This document shows, piece after piece, positions 5,222-7,168 of a stretch of 7,168 nucleotides of DNA (positions within the stretch are counted from its first letter, which is position 1; each line of letters begins with the position of its first letter). Origin of the DNA: Ignavibacteriales bacterium (GTDB lineage: Bacteria; Bacteroidota; Ignavibacteria; Ignavibacteriales; Melioribacteraceae); the NCBI GenBank assembly GCA_016929735.1, contig JAFGID010000104.1:1-7168 (forward strand), read 5' to 3'. The notes beneath the pieces were generated by a model that did not search any database, was not told where the DNA came from, and saw only the letters and a list, made by a program, of their open reading frames with translations. The position numbers and the translations under genes were made by a program.

Positions 5222-7168
5222 ATGAAAAATTTTATTAGAAAAGTTTTTTTACGAGATGCTCTCATAAGTATAGTTATTATTTCATTTTCTGGCTGCGGAC
5301 TTTGGGAGGATTTTACGACATACTTTAATACCTACTTTAATGCTGAAGAATCATTCCTGCAAGCCGAGGAAATAATAAAAGCTCAGAAGAAAGATTTATT
5401 CGAATTCAGAGAAGATAAACCTCCGCAAAACACATTTCAACCATTACAAAAAGTGATTGAAAAGTGTTCAAAAATTCTTCAATTCAATGCTGAGTCATCA
5501 TATTTTGATGATGCGTTACTTTTAATTGGAAAAGCATTTTACTATCGTCAGGAATATTTGAAGGCACAAAGAAAATTTCAGGAGCTTCTTACTATTACCG
5601 ATTCAGATTTAAAATTGGAAAGTAAACTATGGCTTGGAAAAACTGAATTACACCTTAGAAACCATGAAGAAGGAAAAGGGTTATTAGCACAAGTACAGGA
5701 AGAAGCAATTGAGCAAGATGAGGAAAAAATACTTACACAAGCATTTATCTCTCAAATTAGTTTTGAATTATTTAATGAAAATTACTCAGTGGCTACCGAC
5801 TTAATCGAAAATTTATTGGAAGTATCAAGTGATGACGTTCTTAATGCAACTATTGCCTATGAATTAGGAAAATTATATTTAAAATTAGAAGATTACGAGA
5901 GTGCAAGTAATGCTTTCTTAAAAGTAAGCGATTACTCACCAGATTTTGAAACTGAATTTTACAGCCTTCTTGAATATGCAAAAATAAAAAAGATTCTTGG
6001 TGATTATGATGTTGCCTTTGAATTATTAGAAGATTTAAGATCGAAAAGCAGATACAAAGAATTTCAAGATGAAGTTGAACTTGAAATTGCACTTGTTCAT
6101 TATAAGATGGATGAAATTGAGGAAACCATCGTCAAATTAATTCAGATTGATAGCACTTACAAGAAAACTGAGAGTGTCGGACGTGCTAGATATTTAATGG
6201 GTGAAATATTCGACAACCGATTGGATTTTGACAGTGCAAAATTTTTCTACGATAAGGTTGTAAACACAGATGCAAGCAATGAATTAAAAACCACCGCTAA
6301 GAGCCGTTCGATAAAAATTGATAAATACTTTCTAATTCGAGATAAAATATCAGCACAAGATCTTCAACTGAGTTATGTGATATATCCCGAAACATTTAAC
6401 AGGGATTCACTTAAATATATTGAATATGTAAAGCTAGATTCTGTATATAAAGCAGAAGTTCAGAATAATCCTGAAAATATCTTATTAAAAAACAATCCGC
6501 CTAAACAAGTGAAAAAACCCGTCAAACCTACTATCTCAGCTGATTCTATTCTTGTTCTAAAATCGAATGTTTTATATGAATTAGCAAATTATTTTTATAT
6601 AGATATGGACGTGCCCGATTCTGCAATCTATTACTATAATGAAATAAAAGAGAATTATAAAAACAGCATTTATTATCCAAACGCACTCTATGCTTTAGCA
6701 GGTTATTATGAATCAATCGGACATAATGATGAAGCAAATACATTATACAGCGAAATATATGATGATTTCAAGGAAAGCAAAATTATTAATGAAGTCGCAA
6801 AGAAGATTGGAAAGCCTGAAATAGTTGCAGAGGTAGATTTGGCATCAAAATTATTCCTTGAAGCAGAGGAAATTTATCTATCTTCAAACTATGAGAATGC
6901 AATTGATAAATTCTACGAAATATATTCTAATTATCCGAAATCAGATTATGCTGCTAAATCTTTATACACTATTGGCTGGATATATGAAAATGAACTTGAG
7001 ATGCCAGACTCAGCTGGAAGTATTTATAAACTCTTGGCTGAAAAATTTAAAGACTCTCAATATGCAAAAGCTTCGAATCTGAAACTATCCGGTTATCAGC
7101 AGGAACAGCAAAGACTACAGGCAATTCAGGATTCTATCGCTAACGCACAAAAAACTTTAGAAGAAGAA
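5222..7168 (+). CDS. TPR-like repeat lipoprotein, possibly T9SS-associated (SprE/PorW-like), 3'-partial
   Basis: The frame is open from ATG 5222 to the window end (649 codons) with no stop, so the C-terminus is missing. The N-terminus has positive charge (K2, R6, K7, R11), a hydrophobic stretch (13-22) and a lipobox SFSGC with C25 as the likely lipidated cysteine; F at -3 is unusual but tolerable. This predicts a lipoprotein facing the periplasm. After it comes FTTYFNTYFNAEESFLQAEE (31-50), then helical-pair repeats resembling TPRs at about 94-126, 212-236, 246-272, 320-348, 450-478, 485-516, 540-572 and 577-610. A Pro/Lys linker (about 412-440) divides the repeats into two blocks, and the last visible stretch (624-649) is Gln/Glu-rich and probably coiled-coil. 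SprE and PorW, accessory lipoproteins of T9SS, have the same architecture and a similar aromatic/Asn 'YFN' segment after the cysteine; this and the T9SS cargo gene nearby suggest, but do not prove, that role. A general TPR scaffold such as a BamD-like protein is possible. No Shine-Dalgarno sequence precedes the start; the 17-nt gap after glnB is AT-rich. Confidence 0.85.
   Translation, partial: MKNFIRKVFLRDALISIVIISFSGCGLWEDFTTYFNTYFNAEESFLQAEEIIKAQKKDLFEFREDKPPQNTFQPLQKVIEKCSKILQFNAESSYFDDALLLIGKAFYYRQEYLKAQRKFQELLTITDSDLKLESKLWLGKTELHLRNHEEGKGLLAQVQEEAIEQDEEKILTQAFISQISFELFNENYSVATDLIENLLEVSSDDVLNATIAYELGKLYLKLEDYESASNAFLKVSDYSPDFETEFYSLLEYAKIKKILGDYDVAFELLEDLRSKSRYKEFQDEVELEIALVHYKMDEIEETIVKLIQIDSTYKKTESVGRARYLMGEIFDNRLDFDSAKFFYDKVVNTDASNELKTTAKSRSIKIDKYFLIRDKISAQDLQLSYVIYPETFNRDSLKYIEYVKLDSVYKAEVQNNPENILLKNNPPKQVKKPVKPTISADSILVLKSNVLYELANYFYIDMDVPDSAIYYYNEIKENYKNSIYYPNALYALAGYYESIGHNDEANTLYSEIYDDFKESKIINEVAKKIGKPEIVAEVDLASKLFLEAEEIYLSSNYENAIDKFYEIYSNYPKSDYAAKSLYTIGWIYENELEMPDSAGSIYKLLAEKFKDSQYAKASNLKLSGYQQEQQRLQAIQDSIANAQKTLEEE

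Noticed and set aside
5850..6092. Minus-strand open frame inside the lipoprotein region
   Set aside because: The plus-strand frame from 5222 runs open to the window edge with a lipobox and repeats; the antisense frame has low-complexity His/Leu/Gln content and no support.
6858..7082. Plus-strand 74-codon frame near the window end
   Set aside because: It lies in another frame inside the TPR-like lipoprotein gene and has no recognisable domain or ribosome binding site.

Overview
The window is an AT-rich stretch from a Gram-negative bacterium of the Fibrobacteres-Chlorobi-Bacteroidetes (FCB) group, most likely Ignavibacteria or a close relative. Three things point there. The first gene ends in a type IX secretion (T9SS) sorting domain of the 'YQNYPNPFNPSTVISYQLP' kind. 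The SecA protein carries the extra segments typical of Bacteroidetes/Chlorobi SecA. The last gene encodes a lipoprotein with tetratricopeptide-like (TPR-like) repeats and a start with no Shine-Dalgarno sequence. The group assignment is inferred from protein features, not from a marker-gene tree.

Layout, all genes on the + strand. (1) Positions 2-1501 hold the 3' part of a secreted protein that begins upstream of the window: a phosphodiester glycosidase (NAGPA/DUF2233) domain, a golvesin/Xly-type CBD-like domain and a C-terminal T9SS sorting domain. (2) Positions 1502-1760 are non-coding: a hairpin terminator with an A-rich arm and a T-rich arm at about 1508-1567, then a very AT-rich leader with imperfect 20-bp periodic repeats before secA. 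(3) Positions 1761-4808 are secA, complete. (4) Positions 4866-5204 are glnB, a complete P-II nitrogen regulator. (5) From 5222 to the window edge an open frame encodes a TPR-like lipoprotein whose stop codon lies outside the window.

The gaps secA-glnB (57 nt) and glnB-lipoprotein (17 nt) contain no visible terminator, so these three genes probably share a transcript. Functionally, SecA drives inner-membrane export and the first gene encodes a protein that would need Sec and then T9SS to reach the cell surface. The lipoprotein has the general form of the T9SS accessory lipoproteins SprE/PorW, but that identification is tentative. GlnB is a cytosolic sensor of 2-oxoglutarate and ATP/ADP with no nitrogen-metabolism gene beside it here. 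I see no RNA gene, CRISPR array, insertion sequence or clear new system. The most interesting items are the possible T9SS lipoprotein, the glnB placement and the repeats before secA.
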